A stretch of DNA of 64,000 bases, from NCBI RefSeq assembly GCF_015594725.1, contig NZ_JADNRC010000006.1, forward strand, positions 214,839 through 278,838. The letters run 5' to 3'. The notes under the pieces are model-generated. The model worked only from the letters and a program-made list of their open reading frames with translations. It did no database searches and was not told where the DNA came from. Within the stretch, counting starts at the first letter, position 1; each line of letters begins with the position of its first letter. The DNA is from Flavobacterium sp. ALJ2. Lineage in GTDB: Bacteria > Bacteroidota > Bacteroidia > Flavobacteriales > Flavobacteriaceae. This document shows positions 45,863-54,943 of this stretch, in pieces. The translations under genes and the position numbers were made by a program.

Positions 45863-47779
45863 TTACGAAAATTGGGTCAGTTGAAATTTATTTTTTATAA
45901 GCTCTTCTAGCTCTTTCATAGGAGCTAATGCATTTTTTAATTTTTCTTTATCGCTTTTTGATAGTTCAGTTAAGTTGATATACTGCCCTGAATCATCATT
46001 TTTTAATCCCTCAACGGTTCTAAACTTTGACAAGGTTAAAAAAGCTTCAGCACAACTAAGATAAATATCCGCATTTTTAGAATCAGTAATCGCTAATTGT
46101 TTGAATCTTAAATAGGTATTCTTAATTCCTTTTATATTAAAACTCAATATAAATAAACGTGCTCCATCAATTAATGGCATCAATGCGCGAGTTTTTATAT
46201 CAAACTTAAATTTATGCGGCCCTTCCTCTTCAACATTAAATTTCTTAAAGAAACTTAAAGGTGAATTTTTTCTTAATGCATCATTTCCTAAGAAATCAAA
46301 AAACAAAGTGTTATTTATTGCATTCTTAAATATCACATTTTCTATCACTTCTTCAATTTTAGGTTCTCCAAAAACAATTTCGTAATCAAAAAATATACTA
46401 CTTAAATCATTGCTATTTTCACCTGGAGTATTCATCCAACTGTTGTATTGTTTTGTCCAGTCTGTCAGTGATTTACACCATAACATATTACTTGCCATAT
46501 GTCCGTTAGGACAATACTCATATCCAATTTTTTCTAAAGTTGCAGTAGTTCTTTTAGCCAAACGCAAAAAATAATCTTTTACATCACGATACTTATCCGG
46601 CGTTACATCTTCAAAAATTAAAATGCTATCCTGATCAGTCAATAAAAGTTGCTCTTTTCTTCCTTGACTCCCAATGCTTAACCAGGCAAATCGAGCAGGA
46701 GGTGAGCCCATTTCTAAAATTGAAAGCTCAACGGAACGTTTTATCAGTGCCAAATTAATCTCATTGGCAATATTACTTATATGTGAAAGCGGAATGTTCT
46801 TTTGAATATAATTTTGAATCAAATCTGATAAACGATCCCTAATTTGTTTTAACTCTTTAGGTAATTGCGAACGCTTAATCTCTTTTATCAATACACCTGG
46901 ATTGCTAGCTTGTGCAACAATTAAATCATGCTCTGAAATAATTCCTTTTACAGCTGATTTATTTGTTCCATCTTTTGTAACACACAAATGACTCACATTA
47001 TGCTTTAGCATTAATAATTGTGCTTCGGCTAATGAAACATTTTCTATTACAGTTACAACTGGCGAAGACATGATTTTATCTACTGTTTCATCTATTGAAA
47101 ATCTCCCTGTTGCAATTTTAGATGACATATCAGCATCGGTAACAATACCAATTGGATTATTATTATCACAAATAACAATATTATCTACCATAGCATCAGT
47201 CATACGCAAAGCAACATCTTTTACAATATTGTTTGATAATGCTTTTAATGGCGAGATATTATAGCTTAGTGACTGTATATATTGTATTTCTGATTGTTGA
47301 TCTGAATAGAATATATTATCTGAAATATGATTTCCTTTTAAATCTGAATTGTCTTTGGTTTGACGCGTATTTGCAGCAAAACTTTCTAACAAGAAATTTA
47401 AAACATCTGGATTATTTGCAACAAAAGGCCTAAATACCGCAATTGGTATTGCATAAACAATACTTTCTTCTCTGGCTTTTGCGGTCATCATATAGTTATT
47501 CTTGGCAAAAAAAGGACGCAAACCAAATATATCACCATCATGGCATTTATTTAATAATGTCTCTTCAGCATCAGCAATTACTGATAAATTTATAACACCA
47601 GAGGCAACAACGTAAAAACTATCGTGTAATGCATCGTTAATTTGAAACAATACTGCATGTTTTTCTAAATTAATAACACGAATATTGGTTGCAATATCAG
47701 ATAACTCTTGAAAAGTTAAATTATTGAATGGCGGATATTCCTTCAAGAAATCTGCAATATGCTCAGCAATTGTATTCAT
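45863..47779 (-). CDS. cNMP-binding / CBS / DUF294 nucleotidyltransferase-like protein
   Basis: 638 residues. An N-terminal cyclic-nucleotide-binding domain (about 10-130: FQINDALHDSFYVVASGVINL, DIFGLRPFF), a pair of CBS domains (about 165-290: NPIGIVTDADMSSKIA, SHLCVTKD), then the DUF294 putative nucleotidyltransferase (SIGSQGRKEQLLLTDQDSIL with the G-S and D-x-D residues), and a C-terminal helical DUF294_C domain. Such proteins are thought to sense nucleotides and modify or signal to partners, and are often near acs or acetate transport genes. Cytoplasmic; no membrane segment. Confidence 0.9.
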   Translation of the reverse strand: MNTIAEHIADFLKEYPPFNNLTFQELSDIATNIRVINLEKHAVLFQINDALHDSFYVVASGVINLSVIADAEETLLNKCHDGDIFGLRPFFAKNNYMMTAKAREESIVYAIPIAVFRPFVANNPDVLNFLLESFAANTRQTKDNSDLKGNHISDNIFYSDQQSEIQYIQSLSYNISPLKALSNNIVKDVALRMTDAMVDNIVICDNNNPIGIVTDADMSSKIATGRFSIDETVDKIMSSPVVTVIENVSLAEAQLLMLKHNVSHLCVTKDGTNKSAVKGIISEHDLIVAQASNPGVLIKEIKRSQLPKELKQIRDRLSDLIQNYIQKNIPLSHISNIANEINLALIKRSVELSILEMGSPPARFAWLSIGSQGRKEQLLLTDQDSILIFEDVTPDKYRDVKDYFLRLAKRTTATLEKIGYEYCPNGHMASNMLWCKSLTDWTKQYNSWMNTPGENSNDLSSIFFDYEIVFGEPKIEEVIENVIFKNAINNTLFFDFLGNDALRKNSPLSFFKKFNVEEEGPHKFKFDIKTRALMPLIDGARLFILSFNIKGIKNTYLRFKQLAITDSKNADIYLSCAEAFLTLSKFRTVEGLKNDDSGQYINLTELSKSDKEKLKNALAPMKELEELIKNKFQLTQFS

Positions 47780-48016
47780 AAGTTTGATAGATTTTTAGAA
47801 AGTATCGTTTGTAAAAATAATAAAATAAACCCTTACAATGAAAGTATAAATAGTTTTGAATTTATTTTTTACAATATATTAAGCTAAAATAAGCAATAAA
47901 AACCTTAATTAACAAAGATAGGGTTTGTTATGAATATTTTTAGGTTTAAAAACATTCTATTTTACATAATATAAATTATAGTTCATTTGTAATACACACT
48001 TATTAACAAATAATTT

Positions 48017-48316
48017 ATGTCCCTAAAACGAAGTTCACTCGAAAATTACACGCTTTTTCTTGTAGAATTGCAGAAAATGCGACACACAAAGTTTAAACCT
48101 AAAACTTTTTTAAAACAGATTCGACCATTTTGTAAAACCGAACATCATACCTTTAAACTTTTGTATATACGTGTACGTGGTTCAAATCTAGGTATTTCTA
48201 TTGATATACAAAAAGATTGTTTCGTTGTTCGTCAAAATCAATCCTTACACGAATTTATTTTTTATTGTGATTCCTCAAAGCATTTACTAACTAAATTCAA
48301 CATTTGTTTGTGTTAA
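48017..48316 (+). CDS. Small hypothetical protein
   Basis: 99 residues, basic, no signal or membrane segment. Composition (balanced charges, aromatic positions in FKLLYIRVRGSNLGISIDIQKDCFVVRQ) looks coding. A similar-sized frame follows in the same direction. Function unrecognised. The upstream 237-base gap (47780-48016) shows no other gene. Confidence 0.5.
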   Translation: MSLKRSSLENYTLFLVELQKMRHTKFKPKTFLKQIRPFCKTEHHTFKLLYIRVRGSNLGISIDIQKDCFVVRQNQSLHEFIFYCDSSKHLLTKFNICLC

Positions 48317-48377
48317 TGGCGGTTTCAAAATCAAAAATATCATACATGAAATAGAAATACAAATCAGTATTATTTTT

Positions 48378-48602
48378 ATGACTAATACTACCCCGACGCC
48401 TTATAGCTGTACAATATTTAATAAAGATAAAAGCGTACGACCTATAAAAATAGAATTCTGTAAATCAATATTTTACTTGCATAACTGGTGCAAAAATGTC
48501 GGGTTTGATTATCACTACATTAATATTTACAATAGAAAAACTGGTAATTATATCGCTCGGCAATACTGTAATGATTATATAATAGATAAGCCTTTGTATT
48601 AA
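48378..48602 (+). CDS. Small hypothetical protein
   Basis: 74 residues, rich in Tyr, Asn and Cys (CTIFNKDKSVRPIKIEFCKSIFYLHNWCKNVGF). Not recognised. Its stop codon is inside a strong bidirectional terminator shared with the convergent gene, which supports it being a real gene. Confidence 0.5.
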   Translation: MTNTTPTPYSCTIFNKDKSVRPIKIEFCKSIFYLHNWCKNVGFDYHYINIYNRKTGNYIARQYCNDYIIDKPLY

Positions 48603-48617
48603 TTTACAAAGGCTTAT
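48586..48617. terminator. Bidirectional terminator overlapping two convergent gene ends
   Basis: ATAAGCCTTTGTA (48586-48598) and TACAAAGGCTTAT (48605-48617), a perfect 13-bp stem with a 6-base loop. Both stop codons lie within or next to it. Confidence 0.8.
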
Positions 48618-49051
48618 TTACTTGGATAAAAATAATTGTATAAAGATAATAAGAATGCAAAAAGCAATAGAATAAATGTAAATATTATGGAATATTTATC
48701 TAATCGGTCTTTCCATAAAGCTTTGTTGTATTCCTTCTTAAAACCATTTGTTTTTATTTTAAGTAAACCCTCTGCTGTTATACTTACGCTATTATATTCT
48801 GGTTGTTTATATACATCATATTTAATCAATCCTTGGCTTTTAAGGTAACCTAAAGCTGTTGATAATTGATTAGGTCTGTCGTAATCATCTAACATGTTTT
48901 CAACCATATCACTATATTTCTTTCTTCTTTTAGGCGTTTTATATCCTTTAGGAAAGACATGTTCAAGTAGTTCCGCAGGATTTATTGCTCCATTCTCGTG
49001 AGAAAGGTACTCTAGTATAGCATCAAAAAAATCAAATGGTTTGTCGCGCAT
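48614..49051 (-). CDS. Winged-helix-like protein with C-terminal membrane anchor
   Basis: 145 residues. Residues 5-105 alternate helices with a recognition-like pattern (NQLSTALGYLKSQGLIKYD, SVSITAEGLLKIK), as in winged-helix domains. A single membrane helix near the C-terminus (YSIIFTFILLLFAFLLSLYNYF) follows. The family is not named here. A tail-anchored DNA- or protein-binding role is inferred from the layout. Confidence 0.6.
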   Translation of the reverse strand: MRDKPFDFFDAILEYLSHENGAINPAELLEHVFPKGYKTPKRRKKYSDMVENMLDDYDRPNQLSTALGYLKSQGLIKYDVYKQPEYNSVSITAEGLLKIKTNGFKKEYNKALWKDRLDKYSIIFTFILLLFAFLLSLYNYFYPSK

Positions 49052-49363
49052 AATTATGTTTTTTATAATTAAAATTTTTATGAGGTATAATTATTTATTC
49101 TTTTATAACAATTGACAAAGTAAAATTAAAATTAATACAAAGTTTATCATGTTTTTTTAAGGTATATTTTTTACAACAATGCACTCACATGAATTAAATT
49201 ATTCACTGATTACTCACTGAAATTATTACCTCTTGCGAAAAAATATTTTAAATTAAGTTTTCTCCTTTTTTATTTTTAAACCATAATGACATTTTACTGT
49301 GTTTCTATTTTACATAATAAAGTATTCTTTTAACTTACCTGTTAATAACATAAATTTCCGTGA

Positions 49364-49579
49364 TTTACATTCCCTAAAGAAGAATTATATTCGCCTTATA
49401 ACAGATACAACTCCAAAGTGCAAAATATTCAGGATCGCAATGTAAAACGTTTCTGTGAAATGCTAGGAATAAACCAAGGTACCTGGACATATGAACTTGG
49501 TGACGGCTGGAATCTGCAAAAAAAAAATAGCGAGACTCCCCTACCAAACAGATTTCTGTTTCTTTTAAAATTTATATAA
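49364..49579 (+). pseudogene. Orphan coding fragment in a 629-base gene-poor gap
   Basis: 71 codons open after a TGA, reading KEELYSPYNRYNSKVQNIQD, then RFCEMLGINQGTWTYELGDG. Its codon use and G/C content are protein-like and stand out from the very AT-rich flanks. There is no proper start codon, and the only ATG (49460) leaves 39 codons. It is probably the remnant of a larger gene; the parent family was not recognised. The rest of 49052-49680 shows no gene. Confidence 0.45.
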
Positions 49580-49680
49580 AAATTATTTTCATAATAATTA
49601 AATTATTAGTAAATTCTGTGTTATCAACTACCCTTTTTACTAATTCTTTATCATCATAATAACCAAAAGTTGTTACCAAA

Positions 49681-50475
49681 CTATTTAGAATTAATTTCTC
49701 TTCTTATATTTAAAAATATTTCTTCCTTATAATGAAATGAAGTGTCCTTCTGAATTTCAAAAATGGCGCTTTTATATTTTACCCTGCTATGCGAAGTATC
49801 CAAAGCTGTAATTGCCTTTACCTTTGTCATATACTCATTTTGATTGGCTTTATTACTTGTTATAAAATTTATTATTTCGGTACATCCTTCATTTATTACA
49901 TCTTGAGATTCAAAACACAGTAAAGATTCACCTGTGTCTGATTTAACAAATTTTGTTTTTCCAGTACATTCTACATTGCCAATTGATTTTAAATTCCAAT
50001 TAATTGTAATGTTATTGGATTGCTCATCATCTTCTATTTTTGGATTAAAAAAGATTAAATTCCAAAAAGGTTCTTTAAACTTATTTTGCATAAAAATTTG
50101 TTCATCGTATACATTTATATTAAATTTTTCTAATATATCTTTTGCATTTTCGTTGCCATCGTATTCTTCCATCAGGATAGCGGTGTTTTCTTCCCATCTT
50201 TCAAGCCATTCTCTATATTCAATCAGCTTAACAAATTCTCCTTGACTTGTAGTTTGAATTTTAATTGGATAAGTAAGCTGTTCTAAATTTTCTAGAAATG
50301 TTAAATAGCTATTTTTATGACTAGGTGTATTAATAACTTTTGTCTTGCTGATTTCGTAGGTATTAAAATTTGATTTTTTTTCTAAAGCTAGAAATTCAAC
50401 ATTAAAAGAGGTTTGGATTTCTTTTGCATTATCATTGACTATTGTGCTTATTTTATGTGTTATTTCGAACGTCAT
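49681..50475 (-). CDS. Hypothetical cytoplasmic protein
   Basis: 264 residues, no signal peptide or membrane helix, acidic (EYREWLERWEENTAILMEEYDG). The second half looks beta-rich (NNITINWNLKSIGNVECTGKTKFV; FEIQKDTSFHYKEEIF). Not assigned to a family. It lies downstream of the VgrG-linked lipoprotein array on the same strand, where accessory or effector-related genes often sit. Association is positional only. Confidence 0.55.
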   Translation of the reverse strand: MTFEITHKISTIVNDNAKEIQTSFNVEFLALEKKSNFNTYEISKTKVINTPSHKNSYLTFLENLEQLTYPIKIQTTSQGEFVKLIEYREWLERWEENTAILMEEYDGNENAKDILEKFNINVYDEQIFMQNKFKEPFWNLIFFNPKIEDDEQSNNITINWNLKSIGNVECTGKTKFVKSDTGESLLCFESQDVINEGCTEIINFITSNKANQNEYMTKVKAITALDTSHSRVKYKSAIFEIQKDTSFHYKEEIFLNIRREINSK

Positions 50476-50609
50476 TTTCTGAGTTGTTTTTCTTGGGTGA
50501 ATACTTTTTTAATCTTCATATCATGTGTTTTCGGAATTTGTCGAGCCAACATGAATAATGTCTATCTTAGAATTTAAACACAAAACATTATCATAATATT
50601 CTCTTACAT

Positions 50610-51179
50610 TTAAGGGCGTGGTTCTATTGCAGCAGTATAATATGTTTCATTATCTATAAGTTTTCCGTTACTATCGTATTTTCTTATAATTGTTTTTCCC
50701 GTGATATATTTAATTTTGTGTATTGAGCTACCATTATTTAAAATACTTATATCTTTAATAGAATCTTTATAATAATATCTTTTTGTATCGGTCTTTATAT
50801 TGCCAATAGAATCATATAAAGTTCTATTTTGAAGATAACCATTCTTAATTTGCATTATAGATTTTATCAATTCATTTTTATACATCTCTTGAATCTCTAA
50901 TTTTCCATCGAGATTGCCGTTAGTATTGATTGAAAATTTCATAAATGATTCTTCTGTTTTTGCAATATAATTTCCCTTTTTTAAATTTACTTTTTGACTT
51001 CCGTTTACAGTTCCATTTTTGTATGTTTTTTTATAAAGCGCTATTGAAGGTTTATAAACTGTTGATTCATGGATAAAATAATCCTTTTCATCTATTGTTT
51101 GGTATTTAATGTACTTTATCTTCTGAGAAAAACATGTTATTTGTATAAGGCATAGTATTGTTGTTAGTATATATTTCAT
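50610..51179 (-). CDS. Exported protein with YwqK/MORN-like repeats
   Basis: 189 residues with a signal peptide (YILTTILCLIQITCFSQ). The body has short repeats of the Y-x-NG-x-x-(D/N)-G type (YKNGTVNGSQKV, NGNLDGKLEIQEMYKN, YDSNGKLIDNETYY) as in 'YwqK family antitoxin' annotated proteins. Real antitoxin activity is not implied by that name. It lies at the 3' end of the lipoprotein array. Confidence 0.6.
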   Translation of the reverse strand: MKYILTTILCLIQITCFSQKIKYIKYQTIDEKDYFIHESTVYKPSIALYKKTYKNGTVNGSQKVNLKKGNYIAKTEESFMKFSINTNGNLDGKLEIQEMYKNELIKSIMQIKNGYLQNRTLYDSIGNIKTDTKRYYYKDSIKDISILNNGSSIHKIKYITGKTIIRKYDSNGKLIDNETYYTAAIEPRP

Positions 51180-51233
51180 TCTGTTTTTTTATTTATTACT
51201 TTATCTAAGTCGTTTTAACGAGTGTGATAATCT

Positions 51234-51305
51234 CTAATGAAAAGAAGAGTTTGGTCCACATAATGCAAATAATATTGTGCTAGCAAGAAGGGTTATTTTT
51301 TTCAT
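51234..51305 (-). pseudogene. Truncated subgroup-B lipoprotein gene at the array's end
   Basis: The start is identical to the full subgroup-B genes (MKKITLLASTILFALC) and keeps the preceding toxin-tail scar. After the signal peptide Cys the frame changes to GPNSSFH and stops at 51234. So only 23 residues remain. It marks the downstream boundary of the duplicated region. Confidence 0.75.
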
Positions 51306-51352
51306 ATTTCTTCATTCATAAATATACAATCAACTACATCGTAGTGTATATC
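51302..51352 (-). repeat. Toxin-tail scar 1
   Basis: On the minus strand this spacer still reads YYDVVDCIFMNE(E)E/I-like codons and ends in TGA overlapping the ATG of the truncated lipoprotein gene. It corresponds to the 3' end of the toxin gene seen complete at 58159. There is one substitution relative to the other scars (attcat for gttcat). Confidence 0.7.
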
Positions 51353-51367
51353 TAGTTCTATTCATGA

Positions 51368-51958
51368 TTACCAATTAATTTTTTTTACTACATAAAAAGA
51401 TTCTTTTTTCCCTCTTATAGCTTTGAAATGAATAGAATCTTTAATTTTTTCAAAGTCATAAATCAGTGCTTTGTTTTCATTTCTAAATTTATCATAAGTT
51501 GTTAATTTTATTGTGTCTCCAAATTTTAAATTTTCCAAAGACCTAGTAATATTATTTTTTTTCAGTAATTCCTGAGCATCTTTTTTAGAAATTAAATGAT
51601 TTCTTTCTTTTAAAATAATACTAATTGGTTTGTTTGTTGATGATTCATCAAAATCTAATTGATAAATTGGATCTGTTTTGTTTTGCTTTTTATAGACCTG
51701 AAAATCAACTACCTCATCCCATAAAGTTTTATTATCAACCCTATAGAGCCAAACAACATAATCAACCGAAGAATTCATTGTAACTTTAAATTCAATTGGA
51801 ACTGATATTACCACGCTATCTTTGGTAGATGGATTTTTTAAACTTGGAAGAATTGTTACCATTTCCTTAGATTCAATTTGTTTAACTTCAATAGGTTCTT
51901 TTGATTCGCAAGAAATTAAAAACAAAAATGCAACAATACAACAAAACAAAAATTTCAT
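51368..51958 (-). CDS. Putative immunity lipoprotein, subgroup A (copy 1)
   Basis: 196 residues. Lipoprotein signal FLFLISCESKEPIEVKQI with lipobox Cys at residue 17, then a soluble domain: a beta-rich first half (FKVTMNSSVDYVVWLYRVD) and the superfamily core KERNHLISKKDAQELLKKNN, SLENLKFGDTIKLTTYDKFR, IKDSIHFKAI, ending KKINW. Last of six subgroup-A genes, separated from the next by 3 bases. It ends just before scar 1. Cytoplasm-excluded location suits neutralising a toxin acting in the periplasm or on membranes; that is inferred from neighbours. Confidence 0.75.
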   Translation of the reverse strand: MKFLFCCIVAFLFLISCESKEPIEVKQIESKEMVTILPSLKNPSTKDSVVISVPIEFKVTMNSSVDYVVWLYRVDNKTLWDEVVDFQVYKKQNKTDPIYQLDFDESSTNKPISIILKERNHLISKKDAQELLKKNNITRSLENLKFGDTIKLTTYDKFRNENKALIYDFEKIKDSIHFKAIRGKKESFYVVKKINW

Positions 51959-51961
51959 AAT

Positions 51962-52552
51962 CTACCAATTTATTTTTTTATCTAAATAGAAAAAGCTTTC
52001 ATCTTCTTTCTTGACTTTAAACATAATAGTATCATTGATTTTATTAAGTTCATTAATAAAAAAAATATTTTGAGTTCTGAATTTATTATAAGTTGTAAGT
52101 TCAATAAAATCAATTTTTTCTAAATCTTTAACAGACTTATTAATATGATATTTTTTTATTAATGCCTCAGCATCTTTTTTAGAAATTAAATGATTTCTTT
52201 CCTTAATAATAATATTTATTAATTTATCATTTGATTTAATAAGATCTAATTTTAGTATCTCTTTTGTATTATTTTTTTTATTATAAACTTGATAATCTAT
52301 ATGGTTTGGGTTTAAAATTTTATTGTTAACATGATATGACCAATTTATATAATGTATAGGAGAGTTTATTTTTATTTCATATTCTGTGGGAAGGCATATA
52401 AGAAAGCTATCCTTTATGATACTTCGATTCATAAAATTATCTTCTATGGTTACAAGTTCATTAGATATAATTTGTTTAACCTCAATAGGGGCTTTTGAAT
52501 TACAAGAAATTAAAAATAAGAAGATTAATATGTATATATAAGTGTGTTTCAT
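51962..52552 (-). CDS. Putative immunity lipoprotein, subgroup A (copy 2)
   Basis: 196 residues with lipobox LFLISCNSKAPIEVKQI. It differs from copy 1 mainly in the first half (YEIKINSPIHYINWSYHVNN, NPNHIDYQVYNKKNN). The later core is KERNHLISKKDAEALIKKYHINKS and ends SFFYLDKKINW. Several core positions (KSVKDLEKIDFIEL) deviate from the common NLKFGDTIKL, so it is the most divergent A copy. Confidence 0.73.
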   Translation of the reverse strand: MKHTYIYILIFLFLISCNSKAPIEVKQIISNELVTIEDNFMNRSIIKDSFLICLPTEYEIKINSPIHYINWSYHVNNKILNPNHIDYQVYNKKNNTKEILKLDLIKSNDKLINIIIKERNHLISKKDAEALIKKYHINKSVKDLEKIDFIELTTYNKFRTQNIFFINELNKINDTIMFKVKKEDESFFYLDKKINW

Positions 52553-52555
52553 GCT

Positions 52556-53152
52556 TTACCAATTAATTTTTTTCTTTACAAGAATTGTTTCACCTTTACC
52601 ACTTCCTTTCCAAATATTAAAAATTATGGAATCATTTGTTTTCCTCAAATCGTAAATGATATTAACATTATCTTTTCTAAATTTATTATATGGAACTATT
52701 TTAATAGTATCGCCATATTTTAAATTATTTAAAGACTCATTAATATTATATTTATTGAGTAGATCTTTAGCATCCAATATAGATATTAAATGATTTCTTT
52801 CTTTTATAATAATATGAATAGGTTTGTCAGATGACAAATATGTATTTAATGAGTATATCGGTTTTGTTTTGTTTTGTTTGTTATAGATTTCATAGTCTGA
52901 AAGTCCTGCAAAGAGTCTTTTTTTATTAATAATGTAGGATAAATCAATCTCTCTAATTTTAGAAGAGGTTATTGTTATTTCAAATTCTGTTGGGATACTT
53001 ATAAAAACGCTGTCTTTTATATATTTTTTTTTAAAATTTGCTTGAATAGTTACCATTTCATCGGAAATAATTTGCTTAACTTCAATAGGAGCTTTGGATT
53101 CACAAGAAATTAAAAATAAGAACATTAATATGTATATATAAGTGTGTTTCAT
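52556..53152 (-). CDS. Putative immunity lipoprotein, subgroup A (copy 3)
   Basis: 198 residues. Signal and first 30 bases nearly identical to copy 2 (MKHTYIYILMFLFLISCESK). The middle is distinct: FEITITSSKIREIDLSYIIN, RLFAGLSDYEIYNKQ. The tail is GSGKGETILVKKKINW in place of SFFYLDKKINW. LISILDAKDLLNKYNIN retains the core with Ile for Lys. The tail resembles subgroup C (58621, 59682), suggesting recombination between subgroups. Confidence 0.73.
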   Translation of the reverse strand: MKHTYIYILMFLFLISCESKAPIEVKQIISDEMVTIQANFKKKYIKDSVFISIPTEFEITITSSKIREIDLSYIINKKRLFAGLSDYEIYNKQNKTKPIYSLNTYLSSDKPIHIIIKERNHLISILDAKDLLNKYNINESLNNLKYGDTIKIVPYNKFRKDNVNIIYDLRKTNDSIIFNIWKGSGKGETILVKKKINW

Positions 53153-53155
53153 GCT

Positions 53156-53749
53156 TTACCAATTAATTTTTTTATCTAAATAGAAAAAGCTTCCATCACT
53201 TTTCATTACTCTAAATTTTATTGAATCATTAATTTTGTTAAAATCATCAATCATCTCCTTATTTTCTATTCTAAATTTATCATAAGTTGTTAATTTTATG
53301 GTATCGTTAGAATTTAAATTATCTAAAGACCTGTTCACATTGTATTTTTTTAATAATTCCTGAGCCTCTTTTTTAGAAATTAAATGATTTCTTTCTTTAA
53401 GAATAATACTAATAGGATTACTATTTAGTGTTTCTTTAAAATCTAATTGGCGTATTTGTTTTGTTTTGTTTTGTTTGTCATAAACCTGATAATCAAAACG
53501 GCTTTCGTTTAGAATTTCACCATTAACATTATAATGCCAGGCTATGTAAGCAAGAGAAGAATTTATTGTTATTTCAAATTCTAAAGGAATACTTATGCGA
53601 ATACTATCTTTTATTGAACTACGATCTTTATAATTATCTTCAAGAGTTACCATTTCATTAGAAACAATTTGCTTAACTTCAATAGGAGCTTTGGATTCAC
53701 AAGAAATTAAGAATAAAGAGATTAAAATGTAGCAAAAATTATGTTTCAT
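53156..53749 (-). CDS. Putative immunity lipoprotein, subgroup A (copy 4)
   Basis: 197 residues. Lipobox LFLISCESKAPIEVKQI. The last about 45 residues (YDKFRIENKEMIDDFNKIND onward) are nearly identical to copy 5 over both protein and DNA. The first half differs (LEDNYKDRSSIKDSIRISIP, NGEILNESRFDYQVYDKQN), so sequence exchange or recent duplication is patchy along the gene. Confidence 0.74.
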   Translation of the reverse strand: MKHNFCYILISLFLISCESKAPIEVKQIVSNEMVTLEDNYKDRSSIKDSIRISIPLEFEITINSSLAYIAWHYNVNGEILNESRFDYQVYDKQNKTKQIRQLDFKETLNSNPISIILKERNHLISKKEAQELLKKYNVNRSLDNLNSNDTIKLTTYDKFRIENKEMIDDFNKINDSIKFRVMKSDGSFFYLDKKINW

Positions 53750-53752
53750 ATT

Positions 53753-54343
53753 TTACCAATTGATTTTTTTATCTAAATAGAAAAAGCTTCCATCACCTTT
53801 CATTACTCTAAATTTTATTGAATCATTAATTTTATTAAAATCATCAATCATTTCCTTGTTTTCTATTCTAAATTTATCATAAGTTGTTAATTTTATAGTG
53901 TCTCTAAATTTTAAATTATCTAAAGACCTGTTGATATTGTATCTTTTTAGTATTTCCTGGGCATCTTTTTTAGAAATTAAATGATTTCTTTCTTTAAGAA
54001 TAATACTAATTGATTTGTTTTTAAATGATTTCTCAAAATCTAATTGATGTATAGGCTTTGTTTTGTTTTGCTTATTATAAACTTGATATTCAACAAAATC
54101 ATCCCATAGAGTTTTCCCATCTACCCTATAGTGCCAAGCTATATAGTTAACTGAAGAATTTATAATTATTTCAAATTCTGTCGGTATCGATATAACAATA
54201 CTATCTTTAATAGATGGATTTTTTAAACTTGGAAGAATTGTTACAATTTCGTTAGAAATAATTTGCTTAACTTCAATAGGAGCTTTGGATTCACAAGAAA
54301 TTAAAGATATAGAGATTAAAATGTAGAAAAAATTATGTTTCAT
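53753..54343 (-). CDS. Putative immunity lipoprotein, subgroup A (copy 5)
   Basis: 196 residues. Shares its 3' third with copy 4, and its ILPSLKNPSIKDSIVISIP segment with copy 1 (ILPSLKNPSTKDSVVISVP). It is a mosaic of the two. Lipobox ISLISCESKAPIEVKQI; ends SFFYLDKKINW. Confidence 0.74.
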   Translation of the reverse strand: MKHNFFYILISISLISCESKAPIEVKQIISNEIVTILPSLKNPSIKDSIVISIPTEFEIIINSSVNYIAWHYRVDGKTLWDDFVEYQVYNKQNKTKPIHQLDFEKSFKNKSISIILKERNHLISKKDAQEILKRYNINRSLDNLKFRDTIKLTTYDKFRIENKEMIDDFNKINDSIKFRVMKGDGSFFYLDKKINW

Positions 54344-54346
54344 ATT

Positions 54347-54940
54347 TTACCAATTAATTTTTTTATCTATATAGAAAAAACTTCCATCTCGTTTCATTAC
54401 TGTAAAATTAATAGAATCATTAATTTTATTAAAATCACTGATTATATGTTTGTTCTCTTCCCTGAATTTATCATAAGTGGTTAATTTTATAGTATCTTTA
54501 GATTTCAGATCCTCCAAAGACCGTTTAATGTTATATTTTTTCAGTAATTCTTGAGCGTCTTTCTTAGAAATTAAATGCTTTTTTTCTTTTACAATAATAG
54601 TGTCATATTTTTCGTTAAATGACTTTTCAAAATTTAATCGTAATATTTCTTCTCCTTTATTTTTTTTATTAAAAACTTGATAATCAATACGACTTGGGTT
54701 TAATGTTTTATTATCAACACGATAATACCAAGTAATATTATGAATCTGAGAATTTATTTTTATCACATACTCCGTGGGAATAGTTATACGAAAACTATCT
54801 TTTATTGCATTTCTATTCATATAATTATCTTCTATTGTTACAAATTCTTTAGAAGTAATTTGTTTAACTTCAACAGGAGCTTTTGAGTTACAAGAAATTA
54901 AAAATAAAGAGATTAAAATGTAGAAAAAATTATGCTCCAT
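54347..54940 (-). CDS. Putative immunity lipoprotein, subgroup A (copy 6)
   Basis: 197 residues. Lipobox LFLISCNSKAPVEVKQI. FEKSFNEKYDTIIVKEKKHLISKKDAQELLKKYN carries the core with KEKKH for KERNH. The ATG lies 3 bases after the stop of the last subgroup-B gene. First of the A block in reading direction; no toxin-tail scar separates it from subgroup B. Confidence 0.74.
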   Translation of the reverse strand: MEHNFFYILISLFLISCNSKAPVEVKQITSKEFVTIEDNYMNRNAIKDSFRITIPTEYVIKINSQIHNITWYYRVDNKTLNPSRIDYQVFNKKNKGEEILRLNFEKSFNEKYDTIIVKEKKHLISKKDAQELLKKYNIKRSLEDLKSKDTIKLTTYDKFREENKHIISDFNKINDSINFTVMKRDGSFFYIDKKINW

Positions 54941-54943
54941 ATT

